A DNA stretch of 64,000 nucleotides from Shewanella halotolerans (GCF_019457535.1 NZ_CP080417.1:2232001-2296000), one strand, 5' to 3'; positions 16,300 to 25,493 are shown, counted from the first letter of the stretch. Notes: generated by a model not told the origin, from the letters alone. Numbers and translations: made by a program.

Positions 16300-17415
16300 T
16301 TAAGCGAGTAGTACGCTAGGATCAACAAATTCGAAGTTCAGGGCTTCGGCAACTTCTTTACAGGTTACCTTGCCATGCATTACGTTCAAGCCGTTTAGCA
16401 GGTGCTTGTCTTGACGCAGTGCTTCGCGGTAGCCCAGGTCAGCCAACTTGATGATGTAAGGCAGGGTCGCGTTGTTTAGCGCGAAGGTAGAGGTACGAGC
16501 CACTGCACCTGGCATGTTAGCCACACAGTAATGTACCACTTCATCAACGATATAAGTTGGGTCTTGGTGAGTCGTTGCATGAGAAGTCTCAACACAACCA
16601 CCTTGGTCGATGGCAACGTCAACGATTGCGCTGCCTGGCTTCATACGCTTGATGTGATCTTTGGTCACTAGTTTAGGTGCAGCTGCACCAGGAACCAATA
16701 CGCCACCGATCACCAGGTCGGCTTCTAATACGTGCTTCTCAATGGCGTCAGCTGTTGAGTAGATTGCCTTAACGCGGTTATCGAACTGAGCGTTCAGACG
16801 ACGCAGCGCATCGATGCTGCGATCTAGGATAACAACGTCTGCGCCGAGACCAACGGCCATCTGCGCCGCGTTGGTACCAACCATGCCGCCGCCGATGATA
16901 ACGACTTTAGCTGGCTCAACACCAGGTACGCCGCCAAGTAGCATGCCGCGGCCGCCCTTAGACTTCTCCAGTGCCATGGCACCAGCCTGGATAGACATAC
17001 GACCGGCAACTTCAGACATTGGCGCCAGTAGCGGCAGGCCGCCACGGGCATCGGTTACTGTTTCATAGGCGATACAGACGGCACCGCTCTTAATAAGATC
17101 TTCAGTTTGTGGCAGATCGGGAGCAAGATGAAGATAAGTGAACAGCAACTGATCTTCACGCAACATGGCACGCTCGACCGCTTGAGGTTCTTTTACCTTA
17201 ACGATCATTTCTGCTTTCGCAAAAACTTCAGCTGCAGTGTCTAAGATTGATGCGCCTACATCGACATAGTCTTGATCGCTAAAACCGATCCCAACACCTG
17301 CATTCTTCTCTACAAATACTTCATGACCTTTTAGGGTCAATTCGCGGACACTTGACGGCACCATACCAACACGATATTCGTGGTTTTTGATTTCTTTAGG
17401 TACACCAATTATCAT
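16300..17415 (-). CDS. ald: Alanine dehydrogenase
   Basis: 371-residue NAD-dependent enzyme converting L-alanine to pyruvate and ammonia and back. Opens with MIIGVPKEIKNHEYRVGM, has the substrate-site KVKEPQ, the nucleotide motif VVIIGGGMVGTNAAQMA (about residues 168-184) and DVAIDQGGCVETS. Normal family length. It is divergent from lrp over 179 bp; in several proteobacteria Lrp-type regulators control ald, which fits this placement but is inference. Confidence 0.97.
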   Translation of the reverse strand: MIIGVPKEIKNHEYRVGMVPSSVRELTLKGHEVFVEKNAGVGIGFSDQDYVDVGASILDTAAEVFAKAEMIVKVKEPQAVERAMLREDQLLFTYLHLAPDLPQTEDLIKSGAVCIAYETVTDARGGLPLLAPMSEVAGRMSIQAGAMALEKSKGGRGMLLGGVPGVEPAKVVIIGGGMVGTNAAQMAVGLGADVVILDRSIDALRRLNAQFDNRVKAIYSTADAIEKHVLEADLVIGGVLVPGAAAPKLVTKDHIKRMKPGSAIVDVAIDQGGCVETSHATTHQDPTYIVDEVVHYCVANMPGAVARTSTFALNNATLPYIIKLADLGYREALRQDKHLLNGLNVMHGKVTCKEVAEALNFEFVDPSVLLA

Positions 17416-17476
17416 CTTCGAGCCTCAAATTGAATAAAAACCCATTTATTCTGGGTTGAATTGTTATTTTATAGGT

Positions 17477-17497
17477 CCTGAACGTGATTGTTTCAGG
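17477..17497. promoter_or_regulatory. Candidate operator between ald and lrp
   Basis: CCTGAAC (17477-17483) and TTTCAGG (17491-17497) form an imperfect inverted repeat 62 bp upstream of ald and 98 bp upstream of lrp. A role for Lrp is a guess from position. Confidence 0.3.
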
Positions 17498-17594
17498 GAA
17501 ATCTAGTATAGTATCACTTCGGCAGTTAATGCTGCTGAACTTTTGACATACGTAGCAGTAAATGTTGTTTTAGTGATAAAGCAAGGTTAAAAAT

Positions 17595-18098
17595 ATGGTT
17601 AATAATAAAAAGAGTCCTATAAAAGACTTAGATCGGATCGATCGTAACATCCTTAACGAGTTGCAAATCGACGGCCGCATTTCCAATGTGGAGTTGTCAA
17701 AGCGTGTAGGGCTGAGCCCCACTCCCTGTTTAGAGAGAGTTAAAAGACTCGAAAAGCAAGGTTACATCAATGGATATACTGCGCTAGTAAATCCCCATTA
17801 TCTTGGGGCCTCATTACTTGTGTTCGTAGAAATCACGCTAAATCGCGATACTGCAGAAGTATTTGATAAGTTTAATCGTGCCGTACAGCTGCTAGATGAT
17901 ATTCAAGAATGTCATCTTGTTTCTGGCGACTTCGACTATTTATTGAAGACCCGTGTTTCTGACATGTCTGCCTATCGTCGCTTGTTAGGTGAAACTCTAC
18001 TTAAGTTGCCCGCTGTTTCTGATACTCGTACCTACGTTGTGATGGAAGAAGTCAAGCAGACCAATAGAGTTGCAATCAATGTAACGCTTGAGTCTTAA
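17595..18098 (+). CDS. lrp: Leucine-responsive regulatory protein
   Basis: 167 residues, almost collinear with E. coli Lrp: LDRIDRNILNELQIDGRISN opens the HTH domain, with recognition helix in SKRVGLSPTPCLERVKRLE, then the RAM ligand-binding domain with HLVSGDFDYLLKTRV and YVVMEEVKQ. A global regulator of amino acid metabolism that forms octamers and responds to leucine or alanine. Divergent from ald; strong terminator downstream. Confidence 0.97.
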   Translation: MVNNKKSPIKDLDRIDRNILNELQIDGRISNVELSKRVGLSPTPCLERVKRLEKQGYINGYTALVNPHYLGASLLVFVEITLNRDTAEVFDKFNRAVQLLDDIQECHLVSGDFDYLLKTRVSDMSAYRRLLGETLLKLPAVSDTRTYVVMEEVKQTNRVAINVTLES

Positions 18099-18116
18099 AA
18101 ACGATTTATGTCGTAA

Positions 18117-18145
18117 AAAAGGAGCCGTAAAGGCTCCTTTTTTTT
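18117..18145 (+). terminator. Terminator of lrp
   Basis: GGAGCC / GGCTCC stem around GTAAA with A and T runs, eight T at the end. Confidence 0.9.
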
Positions 18146-18280
18146 CACCTCGAATAGTTTTTCACCAATGAAGGCCTTTTGCCTTGCTATTGTGCTGTAA
18201 AGGCAGGTAAAACGCTGCATAGCACGAATTATTTTGATATCTTAGGCTCACCTTTTCGTTTTTGCTTTGTGGGTTGTCTT

Positions 18281-20806
18281 TTGTCTAAGGGAAATAGTGT
18301 CAAAACACTCAGCGGTCTGCAGCGTCTGCTTGAAGGCGGACTCATCCTCTGCTGCATGGTCGCCACCTATATTCTGCTTGCACTGAGCAGCTTTCATTCG
18401 TCTGATCCTGGATGGAGTCAGTCTAATTTTGAAGGTGAGATTAAAAACGTTACCGGCGCCGTGGGAGCATGGCTTGCCGATGTCCTCTTCTATTTCTTCG
18501 GTTATACCGCCTACCTAATTCCTATCATAGTGGCGGTCACCGGCTGGCTGTTGTTCAAACGTATTCATCGCCTGTTGGAGATCGACTATTTTTCGGTAGG
18601 CCTAAGGCTGATTGGTTTCTTGTTGATCACCTTCAGCCTAGCGTCCCTGGCCAGCATGAATGCCAATGACATTTACGAGTTCTCGGCCGGCGGTGTATCC
18701 GGTGATGTGATCGCCGATGCCATGTTGCCTTATTTTAATCAGCTGGGCACCACCTTGCTGCTGCTCTGTTTCGTCGGCGCCGGCTTTACCTTGCTGACCG
18801 GCATCAGCTGGTTAACCGTGGTCGAAATGGTCGGTTTTGCCACCATCTGGTGCATTAGGCAGCTAAAACATATTCCAGAGAAGTTCTCCAGCGCGCCCGA
18901 AACAGATGATACCAAGGGGTTCATGTCGGTATTTGACCGATATAAGGAGTCTCGTCGTCAGAAGGCTTTGGCTAAGGCAGAAGAGGACGCCTATGAGGAC
19001 GAACAGGATGATTACGATGATGAATATGACGAGGATGAGGCTCAAGAAGCTTCTTCTCGCGGCCGGATAAAGGAGCCGAGCTTTAGCCTGCCAACGGCAA
19101 AACCAGCTGCCGAGGTAGAAGCGCAAGAGCCTGCTTTGAGCTTTAGTGCTCAGGATGATGAAGTCTCCATAGACTTCGATGCCAAGCATTCAACCGGCGC
19201 TGTGCTGCCCAAGAAACAGCCCAAAAACCAGAAGGTCGAGCAGGCGAAAATTGTCGATGGCATAGTCGTCTTGCCGGGGGGGGAAGAGGCTCAACCGAAG
19301 AAGCCTGTTACGCCGCTGCCAGATATTTCACTGCTCGATGTGCCAAACCGTAAGACAAACCCAATCAGTCAGGAAGAGCTGGATCAGGTGGCGCGTCTGG
19401 TCGAGGTCAAGCTTGCCGACTTTAACATTGTGGCCAAGGTGGTCGGGGTCTTCCCTGGTCCTGTGGTTACCCGTTTCGAGCTTGAGCTCGCGCCAGGTGT
19501 CAAAGCGTCTAAGATCACTAATCTGTCGAAAGACCTCGCGCGTTCACTGCTAGCAGAGAGCGTTCGTGTGGTCGAGGTGATCCCGGGTAAGGCCTATGTG
19601 GGTCTGGAGATCCCTAACAAGTTCCGCGAAACCGTGTTTATGCGTGACGTGCTGGGCAGCGAAGCCTTTGAGCATAGCAAGTCGCACCTTAGCATGGTGC
19701 TGGGTCAGGATATCTCGGGCGAACCTGTGGTGGTGGATCTTGGTAAGATGCCACACCTTCTGGTGGCCGGTACCACTGGTTCGGGTAAGTCTGTGGGGGT
19801 CAACGTGATGATCACCAGCTTGCTCTATAAGTCGGGTCCCGACGATGTACGCTTCATCATGATCGACCCTAAGATGCTGGAGCTTTCTGTGTATGAAGGC
19901 ATTCCACATCTACTCTGTGAGGTGGTTACCGACATGAAGGAAGCCGCTAACTCCCTGCGCTGGTGTGTAGGCGAGATGGAGCGTCGTTATAAGCTGATGT
20001 CGGCCTTAGGTGTGCGCAATCTTAAGGGTTACAACGCCAAGATCAAGGAAGCTAAGGAGCGCGGTGAGGTGATCACAGATCCGCTGTGGCGCTCACAAGA
20101 CAGCATGGAAGAGCAGGCGCCTGAGCTGGATAAGCTACCGTCTATCGTGGTGATCGTCGACGAATTTGCCGATATGATGATGATCGTCGGTAAGAAGGTG
20201 GAAGAGTTGATCGCTCGTATCGCCCAGAAGGCCCGCGCTGCCGGTATCCACCTCATCCTGGCGACCCAGCGTCCATCGGTTGATGTGATCACGGGTTTGA
20301 TTAAGGCCAACATACCAACCCGTATGGCGTTTCAGGTGTCATCCCGTATCGATTCGCGCACCATCTTAGATCAGCAAGGTGCTGAAACTCTGTTGGGTAT
20401 GGGTGACATGCTCTACCTGCCGCCGGGGACCAGTGTGCCTATCCGTGTTCACGGCGCCTTTATCGATGACCATGAAGTCCACGCTGTCGTCGCCGACTGG
20501 CATAGCCGCGGTAAGCCGCAATATATTGATGAGATCTTGCAGGGCTCGGCAGAAGGCGAACAGGTACTGTTGCCGGGTGAAGCTGCGGAGAATGATGAAG
20601 AGATGGATTCACTCTACGATGAGGCGGTGGCGTTTGTTACCGAGACCCGTCGTGGTTCTATCTCCAGCGTGCAGCGTAAGTTTAAGATTGGCTATAACCG
20701 CGCCGCTCGCATCATAGAACAGATGGAGATGCAGGGCGTAGTCAGCTCTCAAGGCCATAACGGTAACCGTGAGGTGCTGGCGCCTCCACCGCCGAAAGAT
20801 TATTAA
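18281..20806 (+). CDS. ftsK: DNA translocase FtsK
   Basis: Divisome membrane protein that pumps DNA towards dif and activates XerCD recombination. About 841 residues if translation starts at the TTG at 18281 (LSKGNSVKTLSG), chosen because conserved sequence begins there; the frame is open to 18179 and no start has a good ribosome binding site. Four N-terminal membrane segments (first ~190 residues), a short acidic linker (AYEDEQDDYDDEYDEDEA), the RecA-like motor with Walker A GTTGSGKSVG and Walker B VVIVDEFADMMM, and a C-terminal winged-helix gamma domain (FVTETRRGSISSVQRKFKIG). The linker is much shorter than in E. coli. Confidence 0.95.
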   Translation: MSKGNSVKTLSGLQRLLEGGLILCCMVATYILLALSSFHSSDPGWSQSNFEGEIKNVTGAVGAWLADVLFYFFGYTAYLIPIIVAVTGWLLFKRIHRLLEIDYFSVGLRLIGFLLITFSLASLASMNANDIYEFSAGGVSGDVIADAMLPYFNQLGTTLLLLCFVGAGFTLLTGISWLTVVEMVGFATIWCIRQLKHIPEKFSSAPETDDTKGFMSVFDRYKESRRQKALAKAEEDAYEDEQDDYDDEYDEDEAQEASSRGRIKEPSFSLPTAKPAAEVEAQEPALSFSAQDDEVSIDFDAKHSTGAVLPKKQPKNQKVEQAKIVDGIVVLPGGEEAQPKKPVTPLPDISLLDVPNRKTNPISQEELDQVARLVEVKLADFNIVAKVVGVFPGPVVTRFELELAPGVKASKITNLSKDLARSLLAESVRVVEVIPGKAYVGLEIPNKFRETVFMRDVLGSEAFEHSKSHLSMVLGQDISGEPVVVDLGKMPHLLVAGTTGSGKSVGVNVMITSLLYKSGPDDVRFIMIDPKMLELSVYEGIPHLLCEVVTDMKEAANSLRWCVGEMERRYKLMSALGVRNLKGYNAKIKEAKERGEVITDPLWRSQDSMEEQAPELDKLPSIVVIVDEFADMMMIVGKKVEELIARIAQKARAAGIHLILATQRPSVDVITGLIKANIPTRMAFQVSSRIDSRTILDQQGAETLLGMGDMLYLPPGTSVPIRVHGAFIDDHEVHAVVADWHSRGKPQYIDEILQGSAEGEQVLLPGEAAENDEEMDSLYDEAVAFVTETRRGSISSVQRKFKIGYNRAARIIEQMEMQGVVSSQGHNGNREVLAPPPPKDY

Positions 20807-20885
20807 GCTCTCGTTAATATTTCTCGTGACAAACTCGTGAGACACTCTCTGATGAAAAGGTGAGAGTTAAATATAGAGAGTTAAC

Positions 20886-20913
20886 AGTCCTGAGTAAAAA
20901 GTCCTGAGTTAAT
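20886..20913. repeat. 14-bp tandem duplication upstream of lolA
   Basis: AGTCCTGAGTAAAA (20886-20899) and AGTCCTGAGTTAAT (20900-20913). Same period as the arrays at 664 and 60789. Confidence 0.7.
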
Positions 20914-20965
20914 AGGGACAGTAACCCGAGTGAATAGCGAGCGCTTTTACATGAAAGGATTTGAA

Positions 20966-21592
20966 ATGCTAAAACCCTTATCTCAATTAGTCTGTGCCTT
21001 GCCTTTAGTCGTGGCGGCATCAAGCTACGCCGATGATTCGGCAGCCCTAAAGGACAAACTTGCCAAGCTTGATAACCTCAAGGCCAATTTTAGCCAGCAG
21101 GTAACCGACGTTAATAATAAGGTGATCCAGCAAGGCACGGGCACCTTCGCCCTGGCGGTACCCAATCAGTTTTATTGGCATCTGACCCAGCCGGATGAAT
21201 CCCTGATTGTCGCCGATGGCCGGGACGTGTGGATCTACAATCCTTTCGCAGAAGAGGTGTCTGTGTTGGATTTCAATCAGGCCATCGATGCTTCGCCGAT
21301 CGCGCTTTTGGTACATCGCGACGAAACGACCTGGTTGGCCTATCAGGTAAAGCGTCTGGATGATTGCTATCAGATCACCCCTAAGGCCGTCGATGCCAGC
21401 GTGACTAGCGTTGAGGTCTGCTTTAAGGACGAGCAACTCGAGGTGATGAAGCTGACTGACCAGCAGGGTAACCTTAGCGTCTTTAATCTGTCAGCCCAGG
21501 CGCCATTGATGGACGCCGATGCTAACCTGTTTCAGTTTACCGTCCCCGAAGGCGTCGATATTGACGATCAGCGCCTCAAGGCATTGGATTAA
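20966..21592 (+). CDS. lolA: Outer-membrane lipoprotein carrier LolA
   Basis: 208-residue periplasmic chaperone that takes lipoproteins from LolCDE to LolB. The ATG at 20966 is preferred: AAAGGA lies about 7 nt upstream and it opens a signal peptide (MLKPLSQLVCALPLVVAASSYADD). Mature protein shows the LolA pattern: LKANFSQQVTD, GTGTFALAVPNQFYWHLTQPDESLIVADG (broken here at its key residues) and a late cysteine pair. Lies between ftsK and rarA, the same order as in E. coli (ftsK-lolA-rarA-serS). Confidence 0.95.
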   Translation: MLKPLSQLVCALPLVVAASSYADDSAALKDKLAKLDNLKANFSQQVTDVNNKVIQQGTGTFALAVPNQFYWHLTQPDESLIVADGRDVWIYNPFAEEVSVLDFNQAIDASPIALLVHRDETTWLAYQVKRLDDCYQITPKAVDASVTSVEVCFKDEQLEVMKLTDQQGNLSVFNLSAQAPLMDADANLFQFTVPEGVDIDDQRLKALD

Positions 21593-21611
21593 GCCTTTGA
21601 ATTAGCGGTTA

Positions 21612-21650
21612 GAATAAGCCATTTGAATAAGTCATTAGATAAGGTCATTT
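21612..21650. repeat. 13-bp tandem repeat ending at the rarA start codon
   Basis: Three 13-bp units, GAATAAGCCATTT, GAATAAGTCATTA and GATAAGGTCATTT, end exactly at base 21650; rarA begins with GTG at 21651. The last unit supplies the AAGG ribosome binding site. Confidence 0.8.
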
Positions 21651-22982
21651 GTGTCTAGCTTAAGTTTCGATTTCGCGCCAGACTTCCGCCCACTTGCCGC
21701 GAGAATGCGGCCGGAAAAATTGTCGCAATATATAGGGCAAGATCACCTATTAGGTGAGGGTAAGCCGCTGCGTCAGGCTCTCGAGGCCGGCAGGGCCCAC
21801 TCCATGATGTTCTGGGGACCACCGGGTACCGGCAAGACTACACTCGCCGAACTGGTAGCCCATTACGCCAATGCCCATGTCGAGCGCATCTCTGCGGTCA
21901 CCTCCGGGGTGAAAGAGATCCGCGCCGCCATCGAGCACGCCAAGAGTGTGGCCCAGTCACGCGGGCAGCGCACCTTGCTGTTTGTCGATGAGGTGCACAG
22001 GTTCAACAAGAGCCAGCAAGATGCCTTCTTGCCCTTTATCGAAGATGGCACTGTGATTTTTATCGGTGCCACCACGGAAAATCCGTCTTTTGAAATCAAC
22101 AACGCGCTGTTATCCCGCGCCAGGGTCTATCTGATCAAGCGGTTGCAAGACGCTGAGATCATCAAGATAGTCCGTCAGGCGCTGGAAGATGAGGAGCGTG
22201 GTCTGGGTAAGCGTCAGCTTAAGATGCCTGATGAGGTAGCAGAGAAGTTGGCCAGTCTCTGTGATGGCGATGCCCGTAAGGCCCTCAACCTTATCGAGTT
22301 GATGAGCGATATGCTGCCGGACGGCGGCGAGTTTCATCCCCAGATGCTTATCGAGGTGGCCGGGCAACAGCTCGCCGGATTTGATAAGAATGGCGATCAA
22401 TATTACGACCTTATCTCGGCTGTGCATAAGTCAATTCGGGGCTCGGCGCCGGATGCGGCGCTCTACTGGTATTGCCGCATGCTCGAAGGGGGCTGCGATC
22501 CGCTGTACGTTGCCCGTCGCCTGCTGGCAATCGCCTCGGAAGATATAGGTAACGCCGATCCTGTGGCCATGTCGGTAGCGGTCAATGCCTGGGAGTGTTT
22601 CCATCGGGTCGGACCGGCCGAAGGGGAGCGTGCAATTGCCCAGGCCGTCGTCTATCTCGCCTGCGCGCCCAAGAGTAACGCCGTCTATACCGCCTTCAAG
22701 GCGGCGCGCCTGCTGGCGCGGGAGACCGGCAGTCAACCTGTGCCGAATCACCTGCGTAATGCGCCGACTCAGCTGATGGCCGATATCGGCCTTGGCGAGG
22801 GGTATCGCTACGCCCATGATGAACCTAATCATTATGCCAGCGGTGAGTGTTATTTCCCTGAGCCGCTAGCAGGCACGCAGTTCTACTACCCTAGCGAGCA
22901 TGGTTTCGAGAAACGCATCAAGACCAAGTTGGCCACCTTGGCAGAGATGGACAGGGCAAGTGAGGTGAAACGCTATGAATAA
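21651..22982 (+). CDS. rarA: Replication-associated recombination protein A
   Basis: 443-residue AAA+ ATPase of the RarA/MgsA/WRNIP1 family acting at stalled replication forks. Walker A GPPGTGKTTLAE (about residues 49-60), Walker B VDEVHRFNKSQQDAF, sensor 1 GATTENPSFE, followed by the helical clamp-loader-like and tetramerisation domains with GCDPLYVARRLLAIASEDIGNADP. GTG start with AAGG 6-8 nt upstream inside a 13-bp repeat. Its last 8 bp overlap crcB. Confidence 0.96.
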   Translation: MSSLSFDFAPDFRPLAARMRPEKLSQYIGQDHLLGEGKPLRQALEAGRAHSMMFWGPPGTGKTTLAELVAHYANAHVERISAVTSGVKEIRAAIEHAKSVAQSRGQRTLLFVDEVHRFNKSQQDAFLPFIEDGTVIFIGATTENPSFEINNALLSRARVYLIKRLQDAEIIKIVRQALEDEERGLGKRQLKMPDEVAEKLASLCDGDARKALNLIELMSDMLPDGGEFHPQMLIEVAGQQLAGFDKNGDQYYDLISAVHKSIRGSAPDAALYWYCRMLEGGCDPLYVARRLLAIASEDIGNADPVAMSVAVNAWECFHRVGPAEGERAIAQAVVYLACAPKSNAVYTAFKAARLLARETGSQPVPNHLRNAPTQLMADIGLGEGYRYAHDEPNHYASGECYFPEPLAGTQFYYPSEHGFEKRIKTKLATLAEMDRASEVKRYE

Positions 22983-23349
22983 TCTCATTTTTGTGGCCCT
23001 GGGTGGTTCTATTGGTGCGGTATTTCGTTATCTTATTTCAATATTCATGATTCAGGTGTTTGGCTCTTCTTTTCCTTTTGGTACACTCATGGTCAATGTG
23101 ATCGGCTCCTTCCTGATGGGCGTGATCTATGCCCTAGGTGAAGCGAGTCAGGTCAGTCCTGAAATCAAAGCATTAGTAGGTGTTGGGTTATTAGGAGCAC
23201 TTACGACGTTTTCAACTTTTTCGAACGAAACCCTGTTATTGATGCAGCAGGGCGCCTGGTTGAAAGCATTTACAAATATCGCTCTGAACCTATGTCTATG
23301 TTTATTCATGGTTTACTTAGGACAGCAGTTGGTTTTTTCTCGCATTTAA
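22975..23349 (+). CDS. crcB: Fluoride channel CrcB/Fluc
   Basis: 124-residue membrane protein with four transmembrane helices that forms dual-topology dimers and exports fluoride. Signature GGSIGAVFRYLIS near the start, GTLMVNVIGSFLMG and the TTFSTFSNE segment that lines the pore. The ATG overlaps the end of rarA by 8 bp, so translation is coupled. No fluoride riboswitch can be seen because there is no leader. Confidence 0.95.
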   Translation: MNNLIFVALGGSIGAVFRYLISIFMIQVFGSSFPFGTLMVNVIGSFLMGVIYALGEASQVSPEIKALVGVGLLGALTTFSTFSNETLLLMQQGAWLKAFTNIALNLCLCLFMVYLGQQLVFSRI

Positions 23350-23368
23350 CTATTAAGAAACTAAAAAC

Positions 23369-24655
23369 ATGTTAGATCCCAAATTTTTACGTACTGAATT
23401 AGAAGCGACCGCCGAGCGTCTCGCCACCCGTGGTTTTATCCTGGATGTGGATCGTCTCAGCAAGTTAGAGGAAAAGCGTAAGTCACTACAGGTGGCGACA
23501 GAAGAGCTGCAAGCGTCCCGTAATGCGATCTCCAAGTCTATCGGTCAGGCTAAGGCAAAGGGCGAAGATGTTGAGCCTATCATGGCCAAAGTCGGCGATC
23601 TTGGCGCCGAGCTAGACAGCAAGAAAGCCGAACTCAACCAGTTACTGGAAGAGTTAAACGCCATTGCCATGAGCGTGCCTAACCTGCCGGACGAGTCAGC
23701 GCCTATTGGTGCGGACGAAAACGACAACGTCGAGATCCGCCGCTGGGGTGAGCCTAAGCAGTTTGATTTCGAAGTGAAAGATCATGTGGATCTGGGTGAG
23801 CAACACGCTGGTCTTGATTTCAAGAGCGCCGTTAAGATCACTGGTTCTCGTTTCATCGTGATGAAGGGGCAGATCGCCCGCATGCACCGTGCGCTAACCC
23901 AGTTCATGCTGGATCTGCACACCACAGAGCATGGTTACACAGAAACCTATGTACCGCTGCTGGTTAACGAAGACAGCCTGCTAGGTACCGGTCAGCTGCC
24001 AAAGTTTGGTGAAGATCTGTTCCATACCAAGCCTGCTACCGAAGAAGGCCAGGGCCTGAGCCTGATCCCGACCGCCGAGGTGCCGCTGACTAACCTGGCC
24101 CGCGATACCATTATCGATGAAGATGAGCTGCCGATTAAGATGACGGCTCATACGGCTTGTTTCCGCAGCGAAGCCGGCTCATACGGCCGTGATACTCGTG
24201 GTCTTATTCGTCAGCACCAGTTCGACAAGGTCGAGTTGGTTCAGCTGGTGAAGCCTGAAGACTCTATGGCCGCGCTCGAGAGCCTGACTCAGCACGCCGA
24301 AACTGTACTGCAACGCCTGGGCCTGCCTTACCGCACCGTTGTGCTCTGTACTGGTGATATGGGCTTTGGCGCGGCGAAGACCTTCGACATCGAAGTCTGG
24401 CTGCCGGCGCAGAACACCTACCGTGAGATCTCATCTTGCAGCAATATGCAAGATTTCCAGGCTCGTCGCATGCAAGCGCGCTATAAGGCCAAATCTGCCA
24501 AGAAGCCGGCGTTGCTACATACTCTGAACGGTTCAGGTCTTGCAGTCGGCCGTACCTTGGTGGCCGTGCTGGAAAATTATCAGAATGCCGATGGTTCAAT
24601 CACAGTACCTGAGGCGCTACGTCCATACATGGGCGGCCTGACTCAAATAGGCTAA
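23369..24655 (+). CDS. serS: Seryl-tRNA synthetase
   Basis: 428-residue class II synthetase. N-terminal antiparallel coiled-coil arm (about 30-100) that grips the long variable arm of tRNA-Ser, then the catalytic core with motif 2 FRSEAGSYGRDTRGLIRQHQF and motif 3 'LHTLNGSGLAVGRTLVAVLE'. Starts 20 bp after crcB with a weak Shine-Dalgarno; follows ftsK-lolA-rarA-crcB in the same direction. Confidence 0.98.
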   Translation: MLDPKFLRTELEATAERLATRGFILDVDRLSKLEEKRKSLQVATEELQASRNAISKSIGQAKAKGEDVEPIMAKVGDLGAELDSKKAELNQLLEELNAIAMSVPNLPDESAPIGADENDNVEIRRWGEPKQFDFEVKDHVDLGEQHAGLDFKSAVKITGSRFIVMKGQIARMHRALTQFMLDLHTTEHGYTETYVPLLVNEDSLLGTGQLPKFGEDLFHTKPATEEGQGLSLIPTAEVPLTNLARDTIIDEDELPIKMTAHTACFRSEAGSYGRDTRGLIRQHQFDKVELVQLVKPEDSMAALESLTQHAETVLQRLGLPYRTVVLCTGDMGFGAAKTFDIEVWLPAQNTYREISSCSNMQDFQARRMQARYKAKSAKKPALLHTLNGSGLAVGRTLVAVLENYQNADGSITVPEALRPYMGGLTQIG

Positions 24656-24679
24656 CGTGATAAAGAGATAGTGTGAAAC

Positions 24680-24799
24680 ATGGATAACGGTGGGCGCTAT
24701 TTTCAGTGGCTGACCTATGTCGTCATTATCTGTATCTTCGTCGCAGTAATGTTAGCAACATTTGGGAAAGCGATTATGTTAGTGATGAAAAATCTCTAA
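24680..24799 (+). CDS. 39-residue single-span membrane protein (small ORF)
   Basis: ATG at 24680 to TAA at 24797-24799 encodes MDNGGRYFQWLTYVVIICIF followed by a further hydrophobic stretch and the basic tail LVMKNL. One transmembrane helix at about residues 10-30. It starts 24 bp past serS and ends 4 bp before a strong bidirectional terminator, so it is the last frame on the serS transcript. The ribosome binding site is weak (AAAGAG 12-13 nt upstream). Family not recognised; support is the membrane pattern and position. Confidence 0.6.
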   Translation: MDNGGRYFQWLTYVVIICIFVAVMLATFGKAIMLVMKNL

Positions 24800-24803
24800 C
24801 CAC

Positions 24804-24836
24804 AAAAAAACCTTCGCGAATGCGAAGGTTTTTTTA
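24804..24836. terminator. Bidirectional terminator between the serS unit and tusE
   Basis: CCTTCGC / GCGAAGG stem around GAAT, with seven A before and seven T after, so it works in both directions. Confidence 0.9.
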
Positions 24837-24879
24837 TAGCTCAATACAATTAATTAAACTGTAATTAACGGCTTAAAGA

Positions 24880-25218
24880 TTAGATACACTTGGCAGGCTT
24901 AGGTAGCCCAGCGATCTTAGTGGCCTGTTTCGCCGGGCCGAGGGGGAAGAGGGTATAGAGATACTTGGAATTACCCTTTTCGGCGCCGAGCTTCTGCCCT
25001 ATGGCCTTGACCAGCACACGAATGGCCGGGCTTGTCTTAAATTCCATGTAGAAATCGCGTACGAAATGCACCACTTCCCAGTGCGCTGGCGTTAGGGTTA
25101 TCTCTTCTTCGGTGGCGATAAGTACTGCCAGTTCCTCATTCCAGTCACTGACATTTTTCAAATAGCCCTGGGGATCCGTGGGGATCTGACTATCGCCATA
25201 CATAATAAAATTTACCAA
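24880..25218 (-). CDS. tusE: Sulfurtransferase TusE (DsrC family)
   Basis: 112 residues; receives sulfur from TusBCD for 2-thiouridine at tRNA position 34, together with MnmA. DsrC-fold sequence with HWEVVHFVRDFYMEF, SPAIRVLVKAI, LFPLGPAKQATKIAGLPKPAKCI and the essential penultimate cysteine. A TTG start at 25218 is preferred because AAGGTG lies 5 nt upstream; an ATG five codons later (25203) is the alternative. It overlaps the end of tusB by 7 bp. Confidence 0.93.
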   Translation of the reverse strand: MVNFIMYGDSQIPTDPQGYLKNVSDWNEELAVLIATEEEITLTPAHWEVVHFVRDFYMEFKTSPAIRVLVKAIGQKLGAEKGNSKYLYTLFPLGPAKQATKIAGLPKPAKCI

Positions 25219-25493
25219 GTGATCACCTTAGCGTGAGTTAATGTGTAGTGGACAAATTCAGCCTGACTAAGCTGCTTATATTGGCCCAAGCGAGATTGTA
25301 AGCCTCTGGCGACCACATCTTGCTCAAGCAGACAGATCTGGGTGTCTGCCAAGGCATGTTGCCATTTTTGTAGTAGCAGAGCGTTTACGCCATCGCCGAG
25401 CAACAAGAGGGTGTCTTGGGGCTTAATGTAGCGTAGGCAGGTGGCAAGGGCGTTATCTTGAGTCGCCGAGTATTGAACGATATGCAGTATCAT
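25212..25493 (-). CDS. tusB: Sulfurtransferase complex subunit TusB (DsrH)
   Basis: 93 residues of the DsrH family (MILHIVQYSATQDNALATCL; DTLLLLGDGVNALLL). Third member of the TusBCD hexamer which relays persulfide sulfur from TusA to TusE. ATG overlaps the last base of tusC; tusE follows with overlap. Confidence 0.92.
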   Translation of the reverse strand: MILHIVQYSATQDNALATCLRYIKPQDTLLLLGDGVNALLLQKWQHALADTQICLLEQDVVARGLQSRLGQYKQLSQAEFVHYTLTHAKVITW

